From Mycobacterium asiaticum DSM 44297 (GTDB lineage Bacteria; Actinomycetota; Actinomycetes; Mycobacteriales; Mycobacteriaceae), in contig NZ_HG964936.1 of assembly GCF_000613245.1 (NCBI RefSeq), forward strand, positions 2,156,597 through 2,198,621: 42,025 bases of DNA, in the 5' to 3' direction. A model generated the notes under the pieces. The model saw only the letters and a program-made list of their open reading frames with translations. It did not search any database and had not been told where the DNA came from. The position numbers were made by a program, and so were the translations under genes. Shown one piece after another: positions 17,087-25,425 of the stretch (positions are counted from its first letter, which is position 1; each line of letters opens with the position of its first letter).

Positions 17087-18737
17087 ACCGCGCCTCACTG
17101 CCGGCGAATACCTCCACCACCTGGTCACCGATCGCCAGGACCGGCGCGCGGTGTCCGACCACCACCACCGTTGCGCCGGCCCGCGCGCGGGCGACAATCG
17201 CCCGCAGCACCCGCTCCTCGGAGGCGGCGTCCAAATGCGCGGTCGGTTCGTCGAGCAGCAGCACCGGTGCCGACGATCCGAGTGCCCGGGCCAGGCCCAG
17301 CCGTTGCCGCTGGCCCAGCGACAGCCCGACCCCCCCGCGGCCCAGCATGGTGTTCAACCCGTCGGGCAGGGCGGTTAGCACGTCATCGAATCCCGCCGCG
17401 GCACAAGCGGTGTCGATATCGTCGAGATCGCCGAGCAGCAGCAGGTTGTCCCGGACGGTTCCCGGAACGAGTACCGGACGCTGTGGTAACCAGGACAACT
17501 GGCGCCACCACGGCGCGGAGGCCACTTCGGCGAGGTCGATGCCGTCCACGCTGACTCGGCCCAACGACGGCGTGGTGAGCCCGGCGATCACCTGCAGTGT
17601 GGTGCTCTTGCCGGCGCCGTTTGGGCCGGTCAGCACCGTCACCTGGCCCGGTTCGACGACCGCGCTCAGACCGTCCGGCGCATAGCCCCTTCGGGCTGCG
17701 ACGCTGAGGTTTTCCAAGCGGATCTGGGCGCTGCGGGCGGCGATGGCGCAGTGGGCGGTGATCGTGCGTTGCGCGGACGGCGCCGGTTCCAGTTCGCCGA
17801 TGAGCGCGAACGCCCGGTCGGCCGCGGCCCGTCCGTCCTGGGCGGCATGGAATTCGGCCCCGATGCGGCGCAGCGGCCAGTACACATCCGGCGCCAGCAG
17901 CAGCACCGTCAAACCGACCGTGAGGCTCAGTTCGCCGAACACCAGGCGCAGCCCGATACTGACCGCGACCAGCGCCACTCCGAGCGTGGCCAGCAGTTCC
18001 AGCACCAGCGCCGACAGGAACGCGATCCGCAACGTCGCCATCGCCGAACGGCGATGCGCCACACTGAGTTCGGTGATGCGCCGCTCCGGTCCGGTCGCCC
18101 GGCCCAACGCCCGCAATGTGGGGATGCCGGCGATCAGATCCAGCAGCCGCGATTGCAGAGTCGTCATGGCCGTCAGGGCGGCCGCCGACCGTTGGGCCGT
18201 GGCCAGCCCGATCAGCACCATAAAGATCGGTATCAGCGGCAGCGTCACCACCACGATGACCATCGACGTCAGGTCGTACAGCGCGATCACCAGCACGGTG
18301 GCCGGAGTCAGGATCGCCGCGAGCAGCAGGGTGGGCAGATACCCGGTGAAATAGGGCCGCAACCCATCCAGCCCGCGGGTGACCACCACCGCGGCGGAGT
18401 CACGCTGCGCGGCCAGCTCGTGGGGCTGACGGCCGGTCACAGCGGTCAGCACCTGCCCGCTGAGGTCGGCGATCACCGCGCTGGCCCCACGCTGGCTCAG
18501 ACGTGCCTGCAGCCACTGGGCGATCGAACGAATGGCCCACAGCCCGAACACAATCGATATCGGGACCGCCCAGCAGCGCAGGCAGCGCGCCGACGGGTCG
18601 GCCGCCACCCTCGCTACTATGCCGGCCAACACGATCGCCGCCGCGATCGCGCAACCCGAGATCACCACCCCGCAACCCACCGCGGCCAGCAGGTAGCCGC
18701 GTAACGCCGCGGATGCCCGCAACAACCGTGGGTCCAA
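17073..18737 (-). CDS. cydD: ABC transporter CydD, cytochrome bd assembly
   Basis: This is the partner of CydC in the exporter required for bd oxidase maturation. The 554-residue protein has six membrane helices (about 14-280) and an ATPase domain with Walker A GPNGAGKST (371-379), signature LSLGQ (472-476) and Walker B VLLLDEPT (492-499). The first in-frame start is TTG 18737, 23 bp after the cydB stop, with no convincing Shine-Dalgarno sequence, so the start is less certain than the gene. Order cydA-cydB-cydD-cydC is the usual mycobacterial one. Confidence 0.94.
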   Translation of the reverse strand: MDPRLLRASAALRGYLLAAVGCGVVISGCAIAAAIVLAGIVARVAADPSARCLRCWAVPISIVFGLWAIRSIAQWLQARLSQRGASAVIADLSGQVLTAVTGRQPHELAAQRDSAAVVVTRGLDGLRPYFTGYLPTLLLAAILTPATVLVIALYDLTSMVIVVVTLPLIPIFMVLIGLATAQRSAAALTAMTTLQSRLLDLIAGIPTLRALGRATGPERRITELSVAHRRSAMATLRIAFLSALVLELLATLGVALVAVSIGLRLVFGELSLTVGLTVLLLAPDVYWPLRRIGAEFHAAQDGRAAADRAFALIGELEPAPSAQRTITAHCAIAARSAQIRLENLSVAARRGYAPDGLSAVVEPGQVTVLTGPNGAGKSTTLQVIAGLTTPSLGRVSVDGIDLAEVASAPWWRQLSWLPQRPVLVPGTVRDNLLLLGDLDDIDTACAAAGFDDVLTALPDGLNTMLGRGGVGLSLGQRQRLGLARALGSSAPVLLLDEPTAHLDAASEERVLRAIVARARAGATVVVVGHRAPVLAIGDQVVEVFAGSEARYAPV

Positions 18738-18760
18738 TGGCGCTCGAGAGCTGTTGGCGC

Positions 18761-19801
18761 TCAGGACGGACGCCTTCTCAGCCCGATCGAGGCCGGGATC
18801 CGGTCAGCGGAGATACGTTGCCGGAACACCCAATACGTCCACCCCTGATAGACCACCGTCAACGGCACCATGATGGCCGTCACCCAGGTCATGATCTTGA
18901 GCGTGTAGGGAGTCGACGAGGCGTTGTAGATGGTGACATTCCATTGGCTGTTCAGAGTCGAGGGCACCAGGTTGGGATACAGCGAGCCGAACAGCAATAC
19001 CACCACGCTGGCGACCACCAGCAGCGTGCAGAAGAACGCCCAACCGTCGGACACACGTCGCCACACCAGCAGCACCGCCGCCGACATGGCGACCACAGCC
19101 ACGCCCAGCGGCGCCCAGGTCCAGTTCTTGCCGTGCACCAGCTGCGTCCAAATACCAAATCCGGCAACCAAACCCGTCGCCGGCAGCGTCAACCACAGGG
19201 CGAACCGCTGAGCGTCGTCACGGATGGGCCCCTCGGTTTTCAACGACACAAACACCGCACCGTAGAACAGGAACAAGCCGGCCGTGGCCAAACCGCCCAA
19301 CAGCGTGTAAGGGTTGAGCACATCACCGATCGACAGATGCACTTGCCCGTCGGCGTCCACCGGCAGGCCGCGCAGCAGGATCGCGAATGCCGTACCCCAC
19401 AACACGGCTGGCAGCCACGACCCGGCTGCGATCGCCAGGTCGGCCCAGCTCCGCCATTTCGGGTCGTCCACCTTGCCGCGCCATTCGATGGCCACAACGC
19501 GGACGATCATGCCGAACAGGATGGCGAGCAGCGGCAAGAACAGGGCCGAGAACATGGTGGCGTACCAGCCCGGGAAGGCGGCGAACATGGCCGCGCCGGC
19601 GGTGATCAACCATACCTCGTTCGCGTCCCAGACCGGTCCGATCGTGTTCAGCGCCGCACGTCGATGAGACTCCTTGTCGCCCTTGCCGACTCGCGCGAAG
19701 GGTGCGATCAGCATGCCGACACCGAAGTCGAAACCCTCGAGGATGAAGAAGCCGAGAAACAGCGCCGCGATGAGGCCGAACCACAACTCTTGCAGATTCA
19801 T
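18761..19801 (-). CDS. cydB: Cytochrome bd ubiquinol/menaquinol oxidase subunit II
   Basis: CydB is the second core subunit of the bd-type terminal oxidase, which reduces oxygen at high affinity in the plasma membrane. The 346-residue protein has the family start MNLQELWFGLIAALFLGFFILEG, then FDFGVGML, GPVWDANEVWLI and about eight to nine membrane helices, of normal length. ATG 19801 has a good AAGGAG eight bases upstream on the minus strand. It is 23 bp from the cydA stop and clearly in the same operon. Confidence 0.97.
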   Translation of the reverse strand: MNLQELWFGLIAALFLGFFILEGFDFGVGMLIAPFARVGKGDKESHRRAALNTIGPVWDANEVWLITAGAAMFAAFPGWYATMFSALFLPLLAILFGMIVRVVAIEWRGKVDDPKWRSWADLAIAAGSWLPAVLWGTAFAILLRGLPVDADGQVHLSIGDVLNPYTLLGGLATAGLFLFYGAVFVSLKTEGPIRDDAQRFALWLTLPATGLVAGFGIWTQLVHGKNWTWAPLGVAVVAMSAAVLLVWRRVSDGWAFFCTLLVVASVVVLLFGSLYPNLVPSTLNSQWNVTIYNASSTPYTLKIMTWVTAIMVPLTVVYQGWTYWVFRQRISADRIPASIGLRRRPS

Positions 19802-19824
19802 CGGTCAGCTCCTTTCGCGAAGGC

Positions 19825-21291
19825 TCAGTAGGCGAACGACAGGGGTTTCACCTGCTCCTCATCGGACTGCTGGTCTGATGGCAGTGCCGCGGGTTCGGCG
19901 TCGTGTTCCTGGGGGCCTTCGACGATGTAGCGCTTGAGCAGCCAGAACCAGATCACCGCGAGCACGGCATAGATCAGTGTGAACGTGGTGAGGGAGGTGA
20001 TCACCATGCCTGGTGCGTGGTGGGAGACCCCGGCAGCGACGTTGAGGCGCACGCTCTGATCACCAGTGGGATTGGGCACGACAAGCCAAGGCTGGCGGCC
20101 CATTTCGGTGAACACCCAGCCAGCGCTGTTGGCCAGGAACGGGGTGGGAATGGTCAGCAGCGCGAACCAGGCGAACCAGCGTTGACTCGGGATCCGGCCA
20201 CGGCGGGTCAGCCACAGGGCAACCAGCGCGAACAGCACCGGCACCGCGAGCAGGCCGATCATCATGCGGAACGACCAATAGGTGACGAACAGGTTAGGGC
20301 GGTAGTCGTTCGGCCCGAACCGCTGTTGGTAGTCCCGTTGGATATCGCGTACGCCCTGCAGCTTGACGCCGTCGAACTTGCCCTCGGCGAGGAACGGCAG
20401 CACGTAGGGCACTTCGATCACGCGGGTGAGGGCGTCACAGTTGTTCTGCCTGCCGACCGTCAAGATCGAGAAGTCCGGGTCAACTTGGGTGTCGCACAAC
20501 GATTCTGCCGATGCCATCTTCATCGGCTGCTGTTGAAACATCAGCTTGCCCTGGAAGTCGCCGGTGAAGAACAGCCCGACGGCGGCGAGCAACACCAGCC
20601 AGCACCCCAGGGCGGTGGCCGGGCGATACATGGCCCGGGTGCCCGGGTCCACGGGGCTGGTCTGCGACCGGACCAGCCACCATGCGCTGACAGCGGCGAC
20701 GAAGGTGCCCGCGGTCAGCAGTGCGCCGGCGACGGTGTGCGCGAAGGCAGTAAGGCCGGTGTTGTTGGTAAGCAACGTCAGGATGTTGTTCAGCTCGGCC
20801 CGGTGGGTCTCTGGGTTGAAATGCACGCCCACCGGGTGCTGCATGAACGAGTTCGCCGAAATGATGAAGAAGGCGGAGACGTTGACGCCGATGGCGACGA
20901 TCCAAATGCAGGCCAGGTGCACCAGTTTGGGCAGCCGGCCCCACCCGAAGATCCACAATCCAATGAACGTCGATTCGAAGAAGAAGGCGAGCAGACCCTC
21001 CATCGCCAGCGGTGCACCGAAGACGTCGCCGACGAAGCGCGAATACTCGCTCCAGTTCATCCCGAACTGGAATTCCTGGACGATGCCGGTGGCCACGCCG
21101 ATGGCGAAGTTGATCAGGAATAACTTCCCGAAGAACTTGGTCAGCCGGTACCACGCGACGTTGTCGGTGGCCACCCACGCGGTCTGCATGACCGCCAGCA
21201 GCGGCGCCAGGCCGATGGTCAGCGGCACGAAAATGAAGTGGTAGACGGTGGTGATACCGAACTGCCACCGCGATATGTCGACGACATTCAT
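19825..21291 (-). CDS. cydA: Cytochrome bd ubiquinol/menaquinol oxidase subunit I
   Basis: CydA carries hemes b558, b595 and d and oxidises menaquinol. The 488-residue protein has the axial His18 in TTVYHFIFVPL, a second His in the GLTAFAHTVAGALLTAG helix, the conserved GWVFTEMGRQPW segment with the heme-ligating Met, and the periplasmic Q-loop with a short form (FLAEGKFDGVKLQGVRDIQ). Two Cys in the segment SLCDTQVDP...NNCDAL could form the Q-loop disulphide known in mycobacterial bd oxidases. ATG 21291 is preceded by GGGAG. The palindrome at 21325-21349 lies 34 bp upstream and probably controls the operon. Confidence 0.97.
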   Translation of the reverse strand: MNVVDISRWQFGITTVYHFIFVPLTIGLAPLLAVMQTAWVATDNVAWYRLTKFFGKLFLINFAIGVATGIVQEFQFGMNWSEYSRFVGDVFGAPLAMEGLLAFFFESTFIGLWIFGWGRLPKLVHLACIWIVAIGVNVSAFFIISANSFMQHPVGVHFNPETHRAELNNILTLLTNNTGLTAFAHTVAGALLTAGTFVAAVSAWWLVRSQTSPVDPGTRAMYRPATALGCWLVLLAAVGLFFTGDFQGKLMFQQQPMKMASAESLCDTQVDPDFSILTVGRQNNCDALTRVIEVPYVLPFLAEGKFDGVKLQGVRDIQRDYQQRFGPNDYRPNLFVTYWSFRMMIGLLAVPVLFALVALWLTRRGRIPSQRWFAWFALLTIPTPFLANSAGWVFTEMGRQPWLVVPNPTGDQSVRLNVAAGVSHHAPGMVITSLTTFTLIYAVLAVIWFWLLKRYIVEGPQEHDAEPAALPSDQQSDEEQVKPLSFAY

Positions 21292-21324
21292 CTGTCATCT
21301 CCCGAGGCCGCGGGGAAAAGTGAG

Positions 21325-21349
21325 TAACTACGACACAGTGTAGTAGTTA
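21325..21349. promoter_or_regulatory. 25-bp palindromic operator upstream of cydA
   Basis: Left arm TAACTACGACAC (21325-21336), central A, right arm GTGTAGTAGTTA (21338-21349): 11 of 12 positions pair. The minus-strand hexamer TACACT inside it (21337-21342) can be the cydA -10 box, so a bound repressor would block transcription. The TAC/GTA arms around ACA/TGT resemble BlaI/MecI-type operators, but the regulator is an inference. Confidence 0.7.
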
Positions 21350-21362
21350 GGCGGAGCGGGCG

Positions 21363-21944
21363 CTAGCGCAGCGTGTGTGACGCCTTGCGGATGCCGAACG
21401 CGGAAACAACCTCGAAGACTCCGATGACCACCAGCCAGATACCGACCACGAGGGCAAGGGTGATGATCGATTCGAACGGCGAGGCCATCACCACGATCCC
21501 CGCGAGGAGGCTGATTACGCCGATGAAGATCTGCCAGCCTCGGCCGGGCAGGTGCGGATCGCTGATCGCCGACACCGTCGTCGCGACGCCACGGAAGATG
21601 AACCCGACCCCAATCCAGATCGCCAGGAGCAGCACGGCGTTGCCGAAATGCCGGAACGCCAGCACCGCCAGGATCAGTGACGCGGCACCGCTGATGAACA
21701 ACAGGATGCGGCTACCGGCCGAGACGTGCAGCGAGAACGCGAACACGACCTGGGCGGCGCCGGTGATCAACAGGTAGACGCCGAATGCAATGGCCGCCGC
21801 GAGCACGGATATTTGCGGCCACGCCAGCACGACGACGCCCAGGGCGACGGACAGGATTCCCGACACCAGCGTCGACTTCCACAGGTGCGGCAACAGACTC
21901 GGCGGTGACTGCGGTGCGGGGGTTGTGGCAGGACTTGGTTCCAT
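21363..21944 (-). CDS. HdeD/DUF308 family membrane protein
   Basis: This 193-residue protein has six membrane helices arranged as three pairs, with the DUF308 pattern ILSVALGVVVLAWP, GVYLLITGAAQVVFA, GAASLILAVLAFRH, GVGFIFRGVATTVSAI, GVISLLAGIVVMASP and VGIWLVVIGVFEVVSAF. It corresponds to Rv1624c. HdeD in Escherichia coli is an acid-stress membrane protein; no role is known here. ATG 21944 is preceded six bases upstream by CACACT, a possible leaderless -10 box; an ATG six codons earlier at 21962 is the alternative. It follows cydA after a 70-bp gap holding the palindrome, and so could be read from the cyd promoter only by initiating separately. Confidence 0.85.
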   Translation of the reverse strand: MEPSPATTPAPQSPPSLLPHLWKSTLVSGILSVALGVVVLAWPQISVLAAAIAFGVYLLITGAAQVVFAFSLHVSAGSRILLFISGAASLILAVLAFRHFGNAVLLLAIWIGVGFIFRGVATTVSAISDPHLPGRGWQIFIGVISLLAGIVVMASPFESIITLALVVGIWLVVIGVFEVVSAFGIRKASHTLR

Positions 21945-21992
21945 CGCACCAGTGTGACGCATGTGGCGGTCTCGGTATAGGGCCTTTCGGAC

Positions 21993-23324
21993 CTACACGC
22001 GCGCTGCCCGCACGTCCTCGCTGCGCACTTCGGCCGGCTCGTCCGCCGGCTTGCGGCCGACGAGATACCAGGTCCGCATCAGGCCTTTGCCCTTGACGTC
22101 GATGAGGCCCCGTTCGCGCAGCACAAAGTCGTCCTTGAGCCGTTCGTAGACCTCGTCGGGCACCTGGATCTGGCCGACGGAGTCGGTGGTCTCCATCCGG
22201 GAGGCGACGTTGACGGCGTCGCCCCACACGTCGTAGAAGAAGCGGCGCGAACCCACCACGCCGGCCACCACCGGACCGGTGGCCAGACCCACTCGCAGCG
22301 GGACCGCTCGTCCGTGCGGGTCCTTGAGAGATGCTGCGACGTCGGCCATTTCGAGTGCGAAGTCGGCCAGCGCGTGCACGTGGTCGGGGCGTGGCCGTGG
22401 CACACCGCTGACCACCATGTAGCAGTCGCCGGTGACCTTGATCTTCTCTAGGTCATGTTTGTCGACCAGTTCGTCGAAGGCGCCGTAGAGACGGTCCAGG
22501 AAGCGGACGAGGTCAGCCGGCGCGGTGCTGCTGGCGCGTTCGGTGAAGCCGACGATGTCGGCGAACAGCACCGAGGCCTCGTCATACTTGTCGGCGATAA
22601 CCTGCCGTTCGGGTTCCTTGAGCCGCTCGGCAATGCTGGCCGGCAGCATGTTCGCCAGCAGCGCCTCGGAGCGGTCGTACTGCTCCTCCATGACCGCCTC
22701 CGCGCGTTCGGTGTCACGCAGGGCGAACCACATCGTGACGACCACCATGACGCAGGCAGAGATCGTGGTGATGATGAAACCCGCCGACTGAGCCCACGGC
22801 GGCTGCAGGCCGGTGTCGCGGGGGATGACGAATTCGGTCGTGATGACCAGGGCCGCGGCCACTGCCGCCAGGAAACTGGCCAGAGCGATGTGTTCGGTGC
22901 CCAGCACGAGCACCACCAGGCAGGCGCCCACGATGAAGAACAGCTGCGCGCCCGAGTTGGTCCCCACGTCCCAGCAGCTGGCGAAAACCGTGACGTAGGC
23001 CGCGGTGATGAACGTCAGCGGCGCCACCAGGTCACCGAATCGGTGCAAGGTGGGCACGATCGCGAAGATCAGCGCCGCGCAGATGTTGATCGAGACGACC
23101 TGCCACAGCCAGGTGCCCAGCAGCAACTGCATGAGGACGAAGCTGGCACTGACGATCACGGCCAGCCAGGAGGTGATGTTGAGGATCCGGGCGCGACGGG
23201 CAGCGCTGGCGGCGTAGTGCTGACGGATATCGCGCGTCTGCGTCCGTACGGCGGCGACGCAGTCTGGCCGGCTTGCCGAGTGATCATCGCCAGCTGAAAG
23301 GGCACCGCATTTTTTAGCGGCCAC
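21993..23324 (-). CDS. cya: Membrane-bound class III adenylyl cyclase
   Basis: This enzyme makes cAMP from ATP and works as a homodimer that resembles one half of a mammalian cyclase. The 443-residue protein has the same length as M. tuberculosis Cya (Rv1625c). Six membrane helices (about 45-205) precede a cytoplasmic helix and the catalytic domain, with the metal site LFADIVGFTE, the adenine-selecting Lys in EKIKVTGDCY, the Asp in FYDVWGD and the transition-state Asn and Arg in VNVASRME. All expected catalytic residues are present, so it should be active. GTG 23324 lies six bases after TACTCT, a likely leaderless promoter. Confidence 0.96.
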   Translation of the reverse strand: MAAKKCGALSAGDDHSASRPDCVAAVRTQTRDIRQHYAASAARRARILNITSWLAVIVSASFVLMQLLLGTWLWQVVSINICAALIFAIVPTLHRFGDLVAPLTFITAAYVTVFASCWDVGTNSGAQLFFIVGACLVVLVLGTEHIALASFLAAVAAALVITTEFVIPRDTGLQPPWAQSAGFIITTISACVMVVVTMWFALRDTERAEAVMEEQYDRSEALLANMLPASIAERLKEPERQVIADKYDEASVLFADIVGFTERASSTAPADLVRFLDRLYGAFDELVDKHDLEKIKVTGDCYMVVSGVPRPRPDHVHALADFALEMADVAASLKDPHGRAVPLRVGLATGPVVAGVVGSRRFFYDVWGDAVNVASRMETTDSVGQIQVPDEVYERLKDDFVLRERGLIDVKGKGLMRTWYLVGRKPADEPAEVRSEDVRAARV

Positions 23325-23330
23325 GTGTCA

Positions 23331-23336
23331 AGAGTA
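23331..23336 (-). promoter_or_regulatory. -10 hexamer for leaderless cya
   Basis: TACTCT on the minus strand ends six bases before the cya GTG at 23324. The match to TANNNT and the spacing fit a leaderless transcript. Confidence 0.55.
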
Positions 23337-23417
23337 ACCGTCGAACTCGGCGTTTACCCCGGGTAGCGATAGGGACCCTTCATCGGCGGGGTTTTGCTGG
23401 CACGGGGGACCAGTGAA

Positions 23418-24251
23418 CTAGTCGAATATGTCGGGCTGAGCGGCTACCACTCTTGCGATCTCACTCAGCTTTACGTTCAGTTTTTGGGACGACGACCGCA
23501 GGATGTCGAAAGCTTCTTCGGCCGAGATGTTCCGCCTGCCCATCAGGATGCCCTTGGCTTGTCCGATTACGTCGCGGCTATCGATCGCTTGATGCAGCTG
23601 CGCTTCACGCAGTTTGCCGGTGGTCACCGCTTCCGTCGTCGCCAGGGCCAGAGACGCGTGCGTCGCCAGCAGCAGGATGGCGTCCCGGTCGATGTCGTCG
23701 AGCCCGGCGGACGAGTGGGAGTACAGATTCAAGGCTCCGGACAGCCGGGGCGGGACGGGCGCGGGGAGCAGGGACAGGGAGAGGACGGCTTCCACGCCCA
23801 ATCTGCGTGCCGCCTCGGTGAACCCAGGCCATGGCGAATTGGCGCGGCCCGGTTCAGGCCACGCCGCAAAGCCGGGGCCGGGATTGTGGGCGGCCGCGAC
23901 GCACGGACCTTCGCCCAGGTTGTACTGACACTCGTCGAGCATCTGAGCCACCGCATGCGTGGCGATGGGAGTGTGGAACCGGCCATCAGGGCTGCGCAGG
24001 GTCACGCTCACCACGTCGGCCTGGGGGGCGACGCTGACCGTCGCGTCCACCACCTGTTCAAGTACCTCTTGGACGTTTCCGGCATTGAGTAGGGCTGTGG
24101 TCAGCGCCGCGAACTGGCAACCCAACGGACCCAGCGGGACGTCGTGGTCTCTGGTGGGGGACGTCCCTTGCCGGGTGGCCTGGTCGGCGTCGGCGACGAA
24201 CAGCAGCCGGTCGCGAGCCCAATTGTCGGTGCGATCAGACATTCGGCTCAT
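23418..24251 (-). CDS. GAF-ANTAR regulatory protein
   Basis: This 277-residue protein has a GAF sensor domain (about 45-205, including QADVVSVTLRSPDG and LGEGPCVAAA) and a C-terminal ANTAR domain (about 213-270, AIDSRDVIGQAKGILMGRRN and EEAFDILRSSSQKLNVKL). ANTAR domains bind paired RNA hairpins and prevent transcription termination. GAF-ANTAR proteins are common in actinobacteria and respond to unknown small ligands. ATG 24251 has AGGAAG just upstream. It lies between cya and a tRNA and is divergent from pdtaR, another ANTAR gene; I do not recall it at this locus in M. tuberculosis. Ligand and RNA targets are not known. Confidence 0.9.
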   Translation of the reverse strand: MSRMSDRTDNWARDRLLFVADADQATRQGTSPTRDHDVPLGPLGCQFAALTTALLNAGNVQEVLEQVVDATVSVAPQADVVSVTLRSPDGRFHTPIATHAVAQMLDECQYNLGEGPCVAAAHNPGPGFAAWPEPGRANSPWPGFTEAARRLGVEAVLSLSLLPAPVPPRLSGALNLYSHSSAGLDDIDRDAILLLATHASLALATTEAVTTGKLREAQLHQAIDSRDVIGQAKGILMGRRNISAEEAFDILRSSSQKLNVKLSEIARVVAAQPDIFD

Positions 24252-24627
24252 CTACTTCCTGCGATGACCGTCCAGGACGCGCGCCGTGAACTCTTCGCCT
24301 AAGAGCGGTGGCCGGGATTACCGCTGCTAGCTGATTGAATCGCCGCTGCTGCTGTACGACGGGTGGGCGTGAAATCCGATAACGGTCGCACTACGTGCAG
24401 TCTTCGCCATGTGTCCGCTGGCGCAAGCCTACGACGTGTGGCTTCGGATCTATACCTTGGCGGCGAACATCTGCGTTTATTGGCTAGCGATCGCATTGCG
24501 TTTCCGGCTGGGACCGCAGGGGCGGATGTTGCAGCGTGGGCAGCACCGGCGAGGTTGAGGCGATGACCGCTGCGCCGCATTACAAGCGGCCCGCGGGGAC
24601 GGTGTGATGCCCAGTGAACTGCGGCGT
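24252..24627. other. 376-bp region without a convincing gene
   Basis: Lower in GC than its surroundings. Short open frames exist on both strands (24363-24566 plus; 24299-24655 minus, running into the tRNA), but neither looks like protein. A small hairpin, AGCGGT/ACCGCT around a ten-base loop, lies at 24304-24325. The promoter of the GAF-ANTAR gene and the 3' end of the tRNA transcript must be here. Confidence 0.5.
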
Positions 24628-24704
24628 TGGTGCCCTCGGTGAGATTCGAACTCACACTGTACGGGTTTTGAATCCGTTTCCTCTGCCAGTTGGGATACGA
24701 GGGC
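24628..24704 (-). tRNA. tRNA-Leu, anticodon CAA
   Basis: The minus strand folds as a 77-base cloverleaf with the CCA end encoded. The acceptor stem GCCCTCG/CGAGGGC is perfect, the T arm is GTGAG-TTCGAAT-CTCAC, and the D loop has the conserved GG. The anticodon loop TTCAAAA gives CAA (complement of 24668-24670), which reads UUG, hence leucine. Two things are odd. The variable region is only about five bases (ACAGT), whereas leucine tRNAs normally have a long variable arm. The last pair of the anticodon stem is an A-C mismatch. It may be a divergent leucine tRNA or one with weakened function. Confidence 0.88.
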
Positions 24705-24773
24705 TGGTCCGGCTACCTACCTTAGAGGAACCCCCCGAGCGCCCGTCACAGCCGTCACGACACAATGTCCGTC

Positions 24774-25385
24774 ATGACCGGCCCCACCACCGACGCTGAC
24801 GCCGCTCCGAAGCGGCGGGTCCTGATCGCTGAGGACGAGGCGCTCATCCGCATGGACCTTGCCGAGATGCTGCGAGAGGAGGGGTACGAGATCGTCGGCG
24901 AGGCCGGCGACGGACAGGAAGCCGTCGAGCTGGCCGAGCAGCATAAGCCGGATCTGGTGATCATGGACGTGAAGATGCCCCGCCGCGACGGCATCGACGC
25001 GGCGTCCGAGATCGCGAGTAAGCGCATCGCGCCGATCGTGGTGCTGACCGCGTTCAGCCAGCGTGATCTTGTCGAACGTGCCCGCGACGCCGGCGCGATG
25101 GCCTATCTGGTCAAGCCCTTCACGGCCAGTGATCTGGTTCCGGCCATCGAGTTGGCGGTGAGCCGCTTCAGTGAGCTCACCGAGCTCGAACGCGAGGTGG
25201 CGACGCTGTCTGATCGGTTGGAGACGCGCAAGCTGGTCGAACGCGCCAAGGGGCTGCTGCAGGTCAAGCAGGGCATGACCGAGCCGGAGGCGTTCAAGTG
25301 GATCCAGCGGGCAGCGATGGATCGGCGGACGTCGATGAAGCGGGTCGCCGAGGTCGTGTTGGAGACGCTGGACACGCCCGAGTAG
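24774..25385 (+). CDS. pdtaR: Response regulator PdtaR with ANTAR output domain
   Basis: PdtaR (Rv1626 in M. tuberculosis) is phosphorylated by the histidine kinase PdtaS, encoded elsewhere, and acts on RNA as an antiterminator. The 203-residue protein has a receiver domain (about 13-127) with the acidic pocket in AEDEALIRMD, phosphoacceptor Asp65 in DLVIMDVKMPR, and Lys114 in YLVKPF, then a coiled-coil linker and ANTAR domain (about 142-198, LETRKLVERAKGLLQVKQGM). ATG 24774 gives MTGPTTDADAA, the known N terminus; an ATG three codons earlier is possible. A weak CACAAT hexamer seven bases before ATG 24774 may be a leaderless -10 box. Confidence 0.96.
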   Translation: MTGPTTDADAAPKRRVLIAEDEALIRMDLAEMLREEGYEIVGEAGDGQEAVELAEQHKPDLVIMDVKMPRRDGIDAASEIASKRIAPIVVLTAFSQRDLVERARDAGAMAYLVKPFTASDLVPAIELAVSRFSELTELEREVATLSDRLETRKLVERAKGLLQVKQGMTEPEAFKWIQRAAMDRRTSMKRVAEVVLETLDTPE

Positions 25386-25387
25386 TC

Positions 25388-25425
25388 GGTGCCTCGGCAC
25401 CCTTCGCGCGCCCTTTAGCGCGCGA
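25388..25425. terminator. Tandem hairpins between convergent pdtaR and thiolase-like gene
   Basis: Two hairpins follow the pdtaR stop: GGTGCC/GGCACC at 25388-25401, then TCGCGCG (25404-25410) against CGCGCGA (25419-25425) around CCCTTTAG. The second includes the stop codon of the convergent gene. Together they can serve as a two-way terminator. Confidence 0.45.

Noticed and set aside
24299..24655. 118-codon minus-strand frame beside the tRNA
   Set aside because: It begins inside the tRNA gene and its residues have no protein-like pattern.
24252..24704. Integration site of a mobile element at the tRNA 3' end
   Set aside because: No integrase, and no second copy of the tRNA end was seen in the window.
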